NCBI GenBank assembly: GCA_040905045.1
Contig: JBBDSH010000025.1
Coordinates: 1-51,671 of the forward strand
Origin: JBBDSH01 sp040905045
GTDB lineage: Bacteria > Pseudomonadota > Gammaproteobacteria > Eutrophobiales > Eutrophobiaceae
Direction: 5' to 3'
DNA: 51,671 nucleotides
The position numbers were made by a program, and so were the translations under genes. The notes beneath the pieces were generated by a model. That model ran no database searches. It had not been told where the DNA came from and worked only from the letters and a program-made list of their open reading frames with translations. Of this stretch, positions 1 to 8,832 are shown piece after piece. The stretch's first letter is position 1. Each line of letters starts with the position of its first letter.

Positions 1-464
1 CACTTTGTCCCATAATGTATTATGGACTTCTGGAGGGGACATACTGAAAACCTCCTTATTTTCAATGAAGTGAGGATTGATTCAAGTATAGACACCCTGT
101 ATCCGAGGTGTCCACATTGCCGATCCTGTTGTGCTCGTGCTTTGTGTCCCTCTATATTATGCGCTCGCTGTGATTACTATATTTTCCTTTCTATTCAGCA
201 TGATATAAATCGTGCTGTAATCTTTATATTGGACGGGTTTCAGTACAACCAGCCATGGAGCAGGCAAATGTTCACTGGATACAGCGGTATATTCTCCTTC
301 ATAACAAGAGACATCCTCGGAAGAGATGATGTTGTTGGTAGGGATCTCGGTGCCGGCAGCGGAAGTCACGTCTGAAGGATTTCTCCCGCTGGTCGAAATG
401 ACGGTCTGGTGGATCTTTACCGTGGCCGGATGCCGGATAATCCCTGCCCGGCATAACGGTACTT
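1..464. other. Gene-free leading segment
   Basis: No coding region is supported here. The longest open frame (22-375, plus) is 117 codons, has no family features and no convincing ribosome site, and I treat it as chance. The first 365 bases are more AT-rich than the genes that follow. A near-palindrome lies at 7-27 (core CCATAAT GT ATTATGG) and a small hairpin at 89-113. The last hundred bases hold a MITE-like repeat, listed separately. Confidence 0.5.
366..460. repeat. MITE-like dispersed repeat, copy 1
   Basis: On the minus strand this reads CGTTATGCCGGGC, then GGCATCCGGCC, then GTCATTTCGACC followed by GAGAAATCC. The right half (GGATGCCGGATAA then CCCGGCATAA) closely matches the right halves of the elements at 5834-5953 and 35413-35543. 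It lies just downstream of lpxR and contains no gene. Confidence 0.5.
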
Positions 465-1523
465 TTAATATGTATAGGAAATACTGATGGAACCGAACTT
501 CTGCGAATCGGGCTGGCGCTTGAACTCCTTCGTGCGCAGTACGTGGGAGTAGGCAATCTTCAGTCGCCGGTAGGATACGCTGGCGCCGAGGACGAAGTCG
601 CCGACGAAGGTTTCCTTGCTGACGCTGTGGCTGTCGGAAAAGGTGTTGCCGTCGAGGAAGATGTTGTGCAATACGGCGCGGCCGGAGACGGCGGCGAAGA
701 GATGAAAGCTGAAGGATTTGAATTTGTTCTGGTAGCGGGGATCGGCGCGGTCGGCCGGGGCGTTGGTTTCGCCGCCGGGCCGGATCAATGACGAACCGAA
801 GTCGGCGGGCAGATTCCAGCCGGCGCGCACCTCGAATCCGGCGCTGACATGGGTAAAGGCGTTGCCGGCGGCGGCGCCGATACTGGAGATGGCGTCCATG
901 CCCCACTTGCGGGTGAAGTCGATATCCGGGATGTAGCGATGCTTGTGATCGTAGATCAGTGCCACGGCCAGTTCCGTGTCGATCTGGTTGTCCCATCCCC
1001 GGGCCTTTTCAATATTCCTGATCGAGTGAATCAAATCCTGGGCTTCCTGCGCCAGGGACCAGTCGCCGGTGAAACCAGCCTGCAGTTCAAAGGTATCCAG
1101 CCGCTTGTAGGACTTGCTGTGAAAGGCGGCACTGCCGTAGAGCCAGCCGGCGTAGGGGCGATCGTCCAATATGACTTGTGTCGCCTGCGGATCCGTCGGC
1201 GTGTACATCATCTGGCCCAGGGAGAAAGACACATGCCGCTGGCGAGCTTTCTTGTCACTGAAGGGCAAATGCCGGATCCCTTTATTGATGGCATTCTGCA
1301 GCGGAGCGTCCCGTTGCAGCCACGGCAGTTCCTGGAACCATTCCAGATCCGGCGAGACCCAGTTCAGCTTGATGCCGTTGGTATAGAAACGATCCGTATC
1401 GGCAAAGAGATCGTTTTCAAACCGGAAGGCGAAGGTCCAGGATTCCGACGGCGTTTTGGCGGCGTGGGCACCGCCGCTGATGCAGAACAGCAGAAGAATG
1501 AGAATAACCGGGGAACACTTCAT
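465..1523 (-). CDS. lpxR: Lipid A deacylase LpxR family protein
   Basis: Probable outer-membrane lipid A 3'-O-deacylase (LpxR/DUF2219), which removes the 3' acyloxyacyl chain from lipid A at the cell surface. From the ATG at 1523 it has 352 residues. It starts with a hydrophobic signal peptide ending near AHA-A (residue 21). Family motifs follow: ENDLFADTDRFYTNG, whose Asn-Asp pair fits the catalytic pair of Salmonella LpxR, then DRPYAGWLYGS, then QDLIHSI, whose His fits the catalytic His. The C-terminal Tyr suits a beta-barrel. An in-frame GTG at 1541 would add six residues before the signal peptide and seems less likely. The gene starts 18 bases after the dgkA stop on the same strand, so the two probably share a transcript. 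Family call good; activity inferred. Confidence 0.85.
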   Translation of the reverse strand: MKCSPVILILLLFCISGGAHAAKTPSESWTFAFRFENDLFADTDRFYTNGIKLNWVSPDLEWFQELPWLQRDAPLQNAINKGIRHLPFSDKKARQRHVSFSLGQMMYTPTDPQATQVILDDRPYAGWLYGSAAFHSKSYKRLDTFELQAGFTGDWSLAQEAQDLIHSIRNIEKARGWDNQIDTELAVALIYDHKHRYIPDIDFTRKWGMDAISSIGAAAGNAFTHVSAGFEVRAGWNLPADFGSSLIRPGGETNAPADRADPRYQNKFKSFSFHLFAAVSGRAVLHNIFLDGNTFSDSHSVSKETFVGDFVLGASVSYRRLKIAYSHVLRTKEFKRQPDSQKFGSISISYTY

Positions 1524-1541
1524 AATGACTGAATCGAACAC

Positions 1542-1904
1542 TTAAAGGAACAGGACCAGCGCCCAGACGGCGAGGACATTAATCAGCGACAGGAACACCG
1601 CCGCCGATGCCACGTCCTTGGCCCGGCCGGAGAGTTCGTGCATCTCGCCGCCGAAGCGATCGACGACGATCTCGATACCGGTGTTAAGCAGTTCCACGAT
1701 CAGGACCAGAAGCAGCGCGCCGATCATCAGTGCGCGTTCGATGCCGTTCTCACCCAGCCACAGCGCTACGGGAATAAGGATCAGCGACATTACCACTTCC
1801 TCACGGAACGCGGCTTCGTTATGAAAGGCCGTTTTCAGTCCCTGCCAGGAATAGACAGTCGCCTTGATAATGCGTTTGATCCCCTGCGAATCCTGCGCTG
1901 TCAT
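1542..1904 (-). CDS. dgkA: Diacylglycerol kinase
   Basis: Small integral-membrane kinase that phosphorylates diacylglycerol, recycling the lipid released when periplasmic glucans or LPS are modified. The product is 120 residues, close to the 121 of E. coli DgkA. It shows an N-terminal amphipathic region (IKATVYSWQGLKTAF), three hydrophobic segments, and the family signature ELLNTGIEIVVDR with the following ELSGRAKDVASAAV. The ATG at 1904 was chosen because an upstream extension to 2069 would translate the intergenic REP-like repeat into an improbable N-terminus (EVGAAPPPRF). It precedes lpxR, giving a two-gene envelope-lipid unit. Confidence 0.93.
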   Translation of the reverse strand: MTAQDSQGIKRIIKATVYSWQGLKTAFHNEAAFREEVVMSLILIPVALWLGENGIERALMIGALLLVLIVELLNTGIEIVVDRFGGEMHELSGRAKDVASAAVFLSLINVLAVWALVLFL

Positions 1905-2037
1905 GGTGTTGACCTTGTTGATAGCAGGATTGTCATTATCCCGATCCCTGAAAAATTTCCAATATCTAAAAAAATTATTTATTGCCACAGGGATCGGTTC
2001 CGGATATTGAATCTCTTGAGCAGAACTTTTCACACAG

Positions 2038-2073
2038 AATCGCGGCGGGGGCGCCGCTCCTACTTCCACGGAT
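2038..2073. repeat. REP-like palindrome
   Basis: The minus strand reads GTAGGAGCGGCGCC then CCGCCGCGAT. This matches the REP-like units at 11369-11392 and 46424-46449 and resembles the GTAGGAGCG type of REP known from pseudomonads. A small hairpin (ATCCGGG/CCCGGAT) follows at about 2077-2094. The unit lies in the leader of dgkA. Confidence 0.65.
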
Positions 2074-2162
2074 TAGCATCCGGGTTCACCCGGATTGTGA
2101 GAGGTATGAGTCCGCGCCGATGATAAAATCCACGGCTCGATTTCCTCGGATTCCTCTACTCT

Positions 2163-2211
2163 GCACTCCTGCCTCCTCACCCCTCACTCCTTACTCCTTA
2201 CTCCTCACTCA
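2163..2211. repeat. Heptamer array (GTGAGGA family) at the fbpC 3' end
   Basis: On the minus strand this is a run of degenerate 7-base units, GTGAGGA, GTAAGGA, GTAAGGA, GTGAGGG, GTGAGGA and so on. The array overlaps the end of fbpC: the last codons (Val-Ser-Glu-Glu) and the TAA stop at 2198-2200 are repeat sequence. No inverted partner is visible nearby, unlike most arrays in the window. Confidence 0.8.
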
Positions 2212-3064
2212 CTTCAGGGAAGACAACCAGGTGATCGATCTCCAGGCGAATGCCAATGGAGTGATTGATCGGATGATCGTGATGGCTGGGCACTAGGCTG
2301 AGTACCTCTGCTCCGCTGGGCAGTGCCAGTGTGTAGAGNNNNNNNNNNNNNNNNNNNNNNNNNNNNNNNNNNNNNNNNNNNNNNNNNNNNNNNNNNNNNN
2401 NNNNNNNNNNNNNNNNNNNNNNNNNNNNNNNNNNNNNNACGCCGATGACATCGGCCATGGCGAAGGCCTCATATTGATTGTGACTGACCAGGATGGCGGT
2501 GATGCCGTCCTCCTTTAATACCGTGCGCACTTCCCTGGCAATCTGCTCGCGCAATTCCACGTCCATGCTGGCGAAGGGTTCGTCCATGAGCAGGATGCGC
2601 GGCCGCGGCGCCATGGCCCTCGCCAGGGCGACGCGCTGCTGCTGGCCGCCGGAAATCTGGTGCGGGTAGTAATTAAGAAAACCGGTTATCTCCAGCATTT
2701 CCGCCAGTTCATGAATACGATGATTACGCTCATGGGCGGGCATGCGATTAAGGCCGAAGGCGATATTGTCGCGCACGGTCAGGTGCGGGAACAGGGCAAA
2801 ATCCTGGAACATCATGCCGACCCGGCGCTGCTCCACGGCTATGTGAACCCGTTCCCCGGCGACGATCTCATCCTGGATGCGGATCTCGCCGGAGACGGTG
2901 CGTTCCAGACCGGCAATGCCGCGCAGCAATGTGGTCTTGCCGCAGCCGCTGGGTCCCAGCAGGCAGCCGATGTCACCCTCGTGCAGTTCGAAGCTCATGT
3001 CATGAACGATGACATGATCCTCGATGGCGACGGATGCCTCGATCAATTCAAGAACGCTGGACAT
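2198..3064 (-). CDS. fbpC: Iron(III) ABC transporter ATP-binding protein (interrupted by assembly gap)
   Basis: ATPase of a periplasmic ferric-iron importer. The N-terminal half is complete: Walker A GPSGCGKTTLL, Q-loop region MMFQDFALFPHL, signature SGGQQQRVALARA, Walker B ILLMDEPFASMD and the H-loop VSHNQYEAF. The following region (regulatory TOBE-like part) contains 100 N at 2339-2438, so about 34 residues are unknown. The frame stays open across the gap only because the gap has a default length, so total length and frame continuity are unproven. The visible 288 codons are shorter than the roughly 350 usual for FbpC. The ATG at 3064 overlaps the fbpB end by 17 bases. The last codons lie in a heptamer repeat. 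Confidence 0.88.
   Translation of the reverse strand: MSSVLELIEASVAIEDHVIVHDMSFELHEGDIGCLLGPSGCGKTTLLRGIAGLERTVSGEIRIQDEIVAGERVHIAVEQRRVGMMFQDFALFPHLTVRDNIAFGLNRMPAHERNHRIHELAEMLEITGFLNYYPHQISGGQQQRVALARAMAPRPRILLMDEPFASMDVELREQIAREVRTVLKEDGITAILVSHNQYEAFAMADVIGXXXXXXXXXXXXXXXXXXXXXXXXXXXXXXXXXXLYTLALPSGAEVLSLVPSHHDHPINHSIGIRLEIDHLVVFPEVSEE
2339..2438. other. Assembly gap of 100 N
   Basis: Exactly 100 unknown bases, a default scaffold-gap length, within the 3' half of fbpC. The real distance and content are unknown. Confidence 0.99.
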
Positions 3065-4742
3065 GACCGGGACGCGATCGGGTAATGGTACGGCTGAGCA
3101 GAATAACCGGGATGATACCGGCCAGGACAATCATCAGGGCCGGACCGGCGGCGGCGGCCAGCCGTTCCTCGTTGGCCAACTCGTAGGTTTTCACCGCCAG
3201 GGTATTGAAATTGAACGGCCGCAGGATCAGCGTCGCCGGCAGTTCCTTGAGGACATCCACGAACACCAGCAATCCGGCTGTCAGCAGGGAACCGCGCAGC
3301 ATGGGAATATGCACACGACGCAGTAGTTGTGCGGGTCCGTAACCCATGCTGCGGCCCACCTCGTCCATGCCGGGTTTCACCTTGGTCAATCCGGCCTCGA
3401 CGCTACTGATGGATACCGGCAAAAACCGCACCTGGTAGGCGAACACCAGCGCGAACAGGGTGCCGCTGAGCAGCAGGCCGGTACTGAAATCGAATTGTTG
3501 TCTCATCCAGGTATCAATGCTGTTGTCGAACCAGGTGAACGGGATCAATACGCCGACGGCAATGACGGTGCCGGGCACGGCATAACCCAGCCCCAGTATG
3601 CGGACCGCGGTGCGCGACAGCAGGTTGGGCTGCAGACGCTTGCCATAGGTGACGAACAGGGCCAACCCTACCGCAATCACCGAGGACAATGCCGCCAGCC
3701 CGAGACTGTGCGTGATCAACTGGTAAAAGTCACGCCCGGCGGTGGCTTGCCAGGTTTGTGTCGCCCAAATCAACAACTGTGTCGCCGGCACCAGGAAACC
3801 GAAAACCACGGGAAACAAACAGAAGGCCAGGGCCGCCGCCATCTTCCAACCGTATAACGGCAGACGCGGCAGGCGGGAGTAGCGGCTGCTGGTGTGATGA
3901 TAACGGGCACGGCGGCGGGAATGATTTTCCAGCAGCAGCAGGATCAGGATAAACAACATCAGAAACGCCGACAGTTGTGCGGCGGCGCTGCTGCTGCCGA
4001 GGCCGAACCAGGTGCGAAAGATCCCCGTGGTAAAGGTGGAAACGCCGAAATACTGGACGGTACCGTAATCGGCCAGGGTTTCCATGAGCGCCAGCGACAA
4101 TCCGGCAATGATGGCCGGGCGCGCCAGCGGCAGGCCGACGCGGGAAAAGGCCTGGCGCGGTTTGCAGCCCAGGGTGCGCGACACTTCCAGCACACAGACG
4201 GACTGTTCCGTAAACGCCGTACGCGAGAGCAGGTAGACATAGGGATACAGCACCAGGGACAGCATGGCCACGGCGCCGCCAAGGGATCGGATCTCCGGAA
4301 ACCAGTAATCGCCGTAACTCCAGCCGAACAATTGCCGCAGTCCCTCCTGCACCGGGCCGGACACGTCCAGCAGGCCGGTATAAGTATAGGCGATGATGTA
4401 GGCGGGCATGGCCAGGGGCAGAAGCAACGCCCATTCCAGTACAGCGCGGCCGGGGAAGCGGTGCATGGTCACCAGCCAGGCCGGGCCGATGCCCAGCACC
4501 AGCACACAGATACCGACACCGACCATGAGGATCAGCGAGTTGCTGACGTAATCGACAAGAACCGTGCTGTACAGATGAGCCCAGACACCGTCCGAAGGCA
4601 GGAAGATGGAGCCGAAGACGGTTAACACGGGGACCATCAACAGCAGACTGACCAGAATCAGGGCCCAGGACCAGGGCTGAAACAGGCGGCGGCCGGACAA
4701 GGGACCGCCACGCGCGGGTACGATTGCCGGCACGCTGCTCAT
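3048..4742 (-). CDS. fbpB: Iron(III) ABC transporter permease
   Basis: Fused two-domain inner-membrane permease of the FbpB/SfuB type, 564 residues with about twelve hydrophobic segments arranged as two homologous halves. Each half has the permease motif that contacts the ATPase: around EVSRTLGCKPRQAFSRVGLP in the first and EVGRSMGYGPAQLLRRVHIP in the second. It moves Fe3+ delivered by FbpA into the cytoplasm, powered by FbpC. It starts 30 bases after fbpA and overlaps fbpC, so the three form an operon. Confidence 0.93.
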   Translation of the reverse strand: MSSVPAIVPARGGPLSGRRLFQPWSWALILVSLLLMVPVLTVFGSIFLPSDGVWAHLYSTVLVDYVSNSLILMVGVGICVLVLGIGPAWLVTMHRFPGRAVLEWALLLPLAMPAYIIAYTYTGLLDVSGPVQEGLRQLFGWSYGDYWFPEIRSLGGAVAMLSLVLYPYVYLLSRTAFTEQSVCVLEVSRTLGCKPRQAFSRVGLPLARPAIIAGLSLALMETLADYGTVQYFGVSTFTTGIFRTWFGLGSSSAAAQLSAFLMLFILILLLLENHSRRRARYHHTSSRYSRLPRLPLYGWKMAAALAFCLFPVVFGFLVPATQLLIWATQTWQATAGRDFYQLITHSLGLAALSSVIAVGLALFVTYGKRLQPNLLSRTAVRILGLGYAVPGTVIAVGVLIPFTWFDNSIDTWMRQQFDFSTGLLLSGTLFALVFAYQVRFLPVSISSVEAGLTKVKPGMDEVGRSMGYGPAQLLRRVHIPMLRGSLLTAGLLVFVDVLKELPATLILRPFNFNTLAVKTYELANEERLAAAAGPALMIVLAGIIPVILLSRTITRSRPGHVQRS

Positions 4743-4772
4743 AGCGGCCTATTATATGTCAGAACGCTGTTG

Positions 4773-5786
4773 TTACTTCCAGCCCGCCCTGTCCATGAGA
4801 CGTACCGCCTCGGCATTGTGAATGCCGAGCTGTTCCAGTTCGATGTCGTCGGCCCTGAACCCGCCCCACTGCCGCAGCAGTTCACTGGGCGGCACATCAT
4901 CACGCACGGGGAATTCATAGTTCTTTTCCGCGTACCAGGACTGCGCCTCTTTGCCGGCCAGAAATTCCAGCAGACGCAGCGCTTCTTCCGTATGTTGCGC
5001 GGCGCGGGTGACGCCGGCGCCGCTGATATTCACATGGGCGCCGCGGCCGTCCTGGTTGGGCCAGAACACGGCCACTTTTTCCGCGGCTTGCCGTTCCGCC
5101 GGGATGTCCGATTCCAGCATGCCGGCCAGGTAATAGGTATTGACCAGGGCCAGATCGCACTGGCCGACGGCCACCGCCTTGATCTGATCGCGATCCCCGC
5201 CTTTCGGCCGCCGGGCGAAATTCTTTACCAGTCCGCGCGCCCATTGTTCCGTGGCTTCAACACCCTGATGCGCGACCATTGAGGCAACCAGGGACTGATT
5301 GTAGATATTGGAGGAGGAACGGACGCAGATCCGGTTCCGCCATTGCGGATCGGCGAGGGCCTCGTAGGTGGATAGATCCGCCGCATCGACCCGGTCTTTG
5401 GCATAAACGATCACGCGCGAACGCAGGGACAGTCCATACCAGTAGTCTTCCGGATCCCGGTAATGGTCGGGGATGACTTCACTGAGTGTTTCCGAGTGCA
5501 CCGGCTGCAGCAGGTCCGCCTGCTTGGCGCGATAGAGCCGGCCCACGTCCACGGTCAGCAACAGATCGGCGGGGGAGTTCCGGCCTTCCAGTTCCAGCCG
5601 CTTGATCAGTTCATCGGCGCCGCCGGTGACCAGATTGACAGTGATGCCGGTCTCTACCGTGAATTCCTCCAGGATCGGCTTGATTAACGCTTCCTTGCGC
5701 GCCGAATAGATATTCACTTCCGCTGCCACGGCGTTGATGCCGATAGCCGTCAACAGCAGGAACAGGACTGGCGGTCTGTACATCAT
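4773..5786 (-). CDS. fbpA: Iron(III) periplasmic substrate-binding protein
   Basis: Ferric-binding protein that carries Fe3+ in the periplasm to FbpBC. 337 residues. It has a signal peptide ending near AVAAE, the family start VNIYSARKEALIKPILEEF, and the paired tyrosines of NTYYLAGM that serve as iron ligands in FbpA proteins; the segment SSSNIYNQSLVASMV is also typical. The start at 5786 is set by GAGGAG a few bases upstream; an adjacent ATG at 5783 is possible. It is the first gene of fbpABC and lies downstream of the TonB-dependent receptor on the same strand, so outer- and inner-membrane iron uptake are adjacent. Confidence 0.93.
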   Translation of the reverse strand: MMYRPPVLFLLLTAIGINAVAAEVNIYSARKEALIKPILEEFTVETGITVNLVTGGADELIKRLELEGRNSPADLLLTVDVGRLYRAKQADLLQPVHSETLSEVIPDHYRDPEDYWYGLSLRSRVIVYAKDRVDAADLSTYEALADPQWRNRICVRSSSNIYNQSLVASMVAHQGVEATEQWARGLVKNFARRPKGGDRDQIKAVAVGQCDLALVNTYYLAGMLESDIPAERQAAEKVAVFWPNQDGRGAHVNISGAGVTRAAQHTEEALRLLEFLAGKEAQSWYAEKNYEFPVRDDVPPSELLRQWGGFRADDIELEQLGIHNAEAVRLMDRAGWK

Positions 5787-5833
5787 GTTACTCCTCAAAT
5801 TTGATTTTATATGCACTGTGGAATAAAAAAGAA

Positions 5834-5953
5834 CGTCATTCTGTACATGTATCCGGGAGATTGTACAGAATCCAGTGCCGTGGACGGTCCTTCATGGTCA
5901 GGCATAGCGCATCCATGCAACCGGATACCGGCCAATCCATGGCCGGCATGACG
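5834..5953. repeat. MITE-like dispersed repeat, copy 2
   Basis: About 120 bases with terminal inverted ends CGTCATTCTG and GGCATGACG. The left part is a perfect hairpin, ATTCTGTACA (5838-5847) and TGTACAGAAT (5862-5871), followed by CCAG. The right part carries CCGGATACCGGCC and GGCCGGCATGACG. The same design recurs at 366-460 and 35413-35543. It lies in the fbpA leader, so its hairpin may affect fbpA transcription or simply be a repeat. Confidence 0.55.
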
Positions 5954-6042
5954 ATTCTTTATCTCTTGATTGCAAATGTGACTTTAGTGACAGTAAGAAG
6001 GTCGCGATCACTTCTGTTTCACTTCTTGATGTAACAGGATAA

Positions 6043-8325
6043 TCAAAATTCCACTTCCACGCCGGTGAACCAGCTCCGGGGCATACCCGGTCGCGGGCCA
6101 TGGGGCTGGCGCGAGACAATGTATCTCGTATCAAATACATTATGCACACCGGCAAACAGTTTCAGGTTTTCCCGTGGCCGGGCGTAGACGGACATATCGA
6201 CGATTTCGTAGGCGTCGGTCTTGCCGAAACGGGCATCCGGATCGCCGTTGCCGTTGAGTTCGGTGGTGACATTGCTGGCACTGGTGAATGTATCGTCGAC
6301 AAACGTGGCGCTCAGCTCACCGCCCCAGTTGGCAAAGTCCAGTGACGCACCGACGGTCAACTGGTACTCGGGGATATAGGGTACCTCGTTGCCTTTGGCG
6401 CCGAAACTGAAGATGGATTCGGCGTCGGTGGAGCGGGCCTCGTTCTTCTGTTCCGTTTTTGTGTATGTGAACGCCAGGTAATACTGATTGCTGAAGGACC
6501 AGTTGTTGGCCCGGGCCAGATCAAAGGTCCCGGACAGTTCCACACCGTAGGCATCCACTTCACCGATGTTCTCATCAATACCGGTGCCGGTGCCGCCTAT
6601 GTTACTGACAACGATGAGATCCTCGAAACTGGTATAGAAACCGACGCCTTCCGCTATCAGTGCGCCGTCCCTGCCGGCGTAGCGCGTTCCCAATTCATAA
6701 CCGATGCTGGTTTCTTCTTCCAGGCCGCTAATGGCGCCGCCGGGACTGGGCGGTGAGAAACCGAAATTGACACCGCCGAACACCTGCCACTCATCCGTGA
6801 CATCGTATCCGCCGGCGATACTGCCGCCCATGACGTCCAGGGACTCGGGCGTGACGGTGCCGGCGGCGAAGTTGGCGCGTTCGTAGTCAATGGTTTCGTA
6901 GCGGAAGCCCGGTGTCAGCCACCAGTTGCCGAATTCAATCTTGTCCTGAATGAAAAAGGCCACGGCGTCGGCCCGGTCGGCGCGGTTGGCGTTGCTGCCC
7001 GGGATCCCCTGAATGGTATTGATGATCGTACCGTTGGCGGCCTGGACGAAGGTGTCTTCTTCCTGGAAGCGAGCTTCCTCGTCCTCGTGGTATCGGATCC
7101 CGGCGGTCAACTCATGGGCCACATTCCCCGTGGACAGGCGCCAGGTGGCGTCACTTTGAATACCCCATGAATAATATTGACGCCGGTTGGCGCGCACATC
7201 CAGATTGCAGTCCAGCGTTCCCCGCAGGCACGCCAGCCCGGTACCGCCACCGGCACCGGCCAGGGCCGAGGAGAGATTGAAATTGTTCCCGGCGATGCCG
7301 CCCACGTCTTCAATATCCGCCAGCTTGTACCAGTTGCGCCGGAACTTGTTGTAGTACACCGTCGTAACCACGTCGAAATCGGGTGTCGGTGAAATAAAGT
7401 GACGCAGCGAGGTGCGGTGATGCTCCGTGCTGATGTTATCGAAACGCGATGCGGAATAACGGCGATAGGGATCGGCGCGGAAATCGGCCGTGCTCAATCC
7501 CAGGTAGGTTTCGTCGGCGTCCTTGTCGGTAAAACCGTACTTGAATTCGAGGCGCTGGTAGACATCCGAATCCGGTTCCCAGGCCAGTTTGATCATGGGT
7601 TCAATATTATAGAAACCGGTCTTTCCCGAATTGTTGAAATCCGGCGTGGTATCGATGTGCTTGAAACCGTCGGTCTCGCGGAAATACCCCTCCACCAGAT
7701 AGCCGACCCGGCCCATGTCGGTGTCAATGGTATTGCCGACAACACCATGGGCACGGATCTCATTGTCTTCCCCGTACTGGGCGCGCAGGAAGACGCGTTG
7801 ATCCTCGGGGATGGGCGTGGAGAGATAATTGATCACGCCGCCGGTGGTATGAGGGCCGTAACGGGTCTGGCTGGTGCCTTTCAGGACTTCCAGACCGGAC
7901 ATGCGGCCCGTGGTGGGCGAGTAATAGGCGGATGGCGCCGCGTACGGTGCCGGCGCCGCCAGGATGCCGTCTTCCATCAGGGTCACCTTGGCGCTGCGGC
8001 TGGTATCGACGCCGCGCAGGCTGATGTTCGGAAACAGCCCGAAACCGTCTTCCTCGCGCAGGTAGACACCGGGCACCTGTCTCAATACCCGATTGATGTC
8101 GTCATAGGACAGGGCACGGATATCCTGATCATCGATGTAATGGGCGGAGCCGGGAATGGTGTAGATATTGTCCTGTTGACCGATAACGTGGACCTGCTCC
8201 AGGACGGGTCGGGCCGGACTCGCACCGGCGTTGTCCCGGGCGTAACCGCCGGTAACGAGCGCAAACAGTCCGGCCAGCAGTATCAACCGGCATGGTAAAA
8301 ATACGAGTGCTCCACTTTTTCTCAT
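6043..8325 (-). CDS. TonB-dependent outer-membrane receptor, FecA-like
   Basis: Outer-membrane beta-barrel that imports an iron chelate using TonB energy. 760 residues from the ATG at 8325, chosen because GGGGAG lies nine bases upstream; an ATG nine bases earlier overlaps that site. A signal peptide ends near residue 30. A TonB-box-like segment (EQVHVIG) and a plug domain (about residues 50-165) follow, with LSYDDINRVLRQVPGVYLRE and LRGVDTSRSAKVTLMEDG. The rest is a barrel ending in VEVEF with C-terminal Phe. The plug sequence resembles ferric dicitrate receptors, but there is no N-terminal signalling extension, so a FecIR relay is unlikely. A Fur-box-like site lies about 80 bases upstream. 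The substrate is inferred. Confidence 0.9.
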   Translation of the reverse strand: MRKSGALVFLPCRLILLAGLFALVTGGYARDNAGASPARPVLEQVHVIGQQDNIYTIPGSAHYIDDQDIRALSYDDINRVLRQVPGVYLREEDGFGLFPNISLRGVDTSRSAKVTLMEDGILAAPAPYAAPSAYYSPTTGRMSGLEVLKGTSQTRYGPHTTGGVINYLSTPIPEDQRVFLRAQYGEDNEIRAHGVVGNTIDTDMGRVGYLVEGYFRETDGFKHIDTTPDFNNSGKTGFYNIEPMIKLAWEPDSDVYQRLEFKYGFTDKDADETYLGLSTADFRADPYRRYSASRFDNISTEHHRTSLRHFISPTPDFDVVTTVYYNKFRRNWYKLADIEDVGGIAGNNFNLSSALAGAGGGTGLACLRGTLDCNLDVRANRRQYYSWGIQSDATWRLSTGNVAHELTAGIRYHEDEEARFQEEDTFVQAANGTIINTIQGIPGSNANRADRADAVAFFIQDKIEFGNWWLTPGFRYETIDYERANFAAGTVTPESLDVMGGSIAGGYDVTDEWQVFGGVNFGFSPPSPGGAISGLEEETSIGYELGTRYAGRDGALIAEGVGFYTSFEDLIVVSNIGGTGTGIDENIGEVDAYGVELSGTFDLARANNWSFSNQYYLAFTYTKTEQKNEARSTDAESIFSFGAKGNEVPYIPEYQLTVGASLDFANWGGELSATFVDDTFTSASNVTTELNGNGDPDARFGKTDAYEIVDMSVYARPRENLKLFAGVHNVFDTRYIVSRQPHGPRPGMPRSWFTGVEVEF

Positions 8326-8405
8326 TATTGCCATCTCCCCAATGTTGATATGTATGTCACCCAGCCGGCATCAGCGGAACGGACCGCTGCGCAAGCTATG
8401 ATTAT

Positions 8406-8425
8406 TAATAATAATCATTCTCATT
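8406..8425. promoter_or_regulatory. Fur-box-like site upstream of the TonB-dependent receptor
   Basis: TAATAATAATCATTCTCATT resembles the 19-base Fur consensus of alternating ATAAT and ATTAT hexamers. It lies about 80 bases before the receptor start, where iron-dependent repression is expected. Confidence 0.65.
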
Positions 8426-8453
8426 AAGATTATCAACTATAAATTACTGCGGA

Positions 8454-8471
8454 CCGGCACCCGCGTGCCGG
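8454..8471 (-). terminator. GC-rich hairpin after bfd
   Basis: CCGGCAC and GTGCCGG form a perfect 7-bp stem with a four-base loop, about 35 bases beyond the bfd stop on the minus strand. There is no long T-run, so termination is only possible. Confidence 0.35.
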
Positions 8472-8506
8472 AATGTTGCCGGGACAGGGAGAGTGGGTAG
8501 GAGGGA

Positions 8507-8707
8507 TCAGGCCAGGGCCGGTGTAACGGCCCGGCCCATGGAATGGGAAAGCCGTTCCTGCAGGCGCTGTTCGATGTATTCGGCGCAGGTACCGCAGGAG
8601 GTGCCTACATCCAGTTCGTCCTTCAGCTGGTCCAGGGTGACCGCGCCGTCCTCGACGGCCTGGTCGATTTCCCGGTCGGTAATGGCATGGCAGACGCAGA
8701 CAAACAT
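8507..8707 (-). CDS. bfd: Bacterioferritin-associated ferredoxin
   Basis: Small [2Fe-2S] ferredoxin that donates electrons to bacterioferritin haem to release stored iron. 66 residues, with Cys4, Cys6, Cys38 and Cys41 (CVC near the start, CGTC later), the exact Bfd spacing. The start at the ATG at 8707 places the first Cys at the usual position 4; upstream frame extension has no family match. A Fur-box-like site lies about 55 bases upstream, fitting induction under iron starvation. bfr lies upstream on the same strand, with a hairpin repeat between them. Confidence 0.95.
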   Translation of the reverse strand: MFVCVCHAITDREIDQAVEDGAVTLDQLKDELDVGTSCGTCAEYIEQRLQERLSHSMGRAVTPALA

Positions 8708-8759
8708 GATAAGTACCTGATTTTCACCGTAATGGACTGACTTAGTACGAATCATAGTC

Positions 8760-8778
8760 TTAATGAGAATTATTTGCA
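8760..8778. promoter_or_regulatory. Fur-box-like site upstream of bfd
   Basis: TAATGAGAATTATTTGCAA resembles the Fur consensus and lies about 55 bases before the bfd start codon, overlapping the expected promoter. Confidence 0.6.
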
Positions 8779-8832
8779 ACAATAAATCACAAAAAACCGG
8801 CCCAGGGAGAGTGAGGCCGGTCAGGGCATAAT

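Noticed and set aside
22..375. 117-codon open frame with several Cys at the left end
   Set aside because: No family features, no good ribosome site and it ends in a dispersed repeat; the Cys pattern does not form a regular zinc site.
5838..5871. Dedicated operator for fbpA (ATTCTGTACA inverted repeat)
   Set aside because: Its flanks (GTCATTC and GAATCCAG) and neighbouring hairpin match the dispersed MITE-like repeat, which explains it better.
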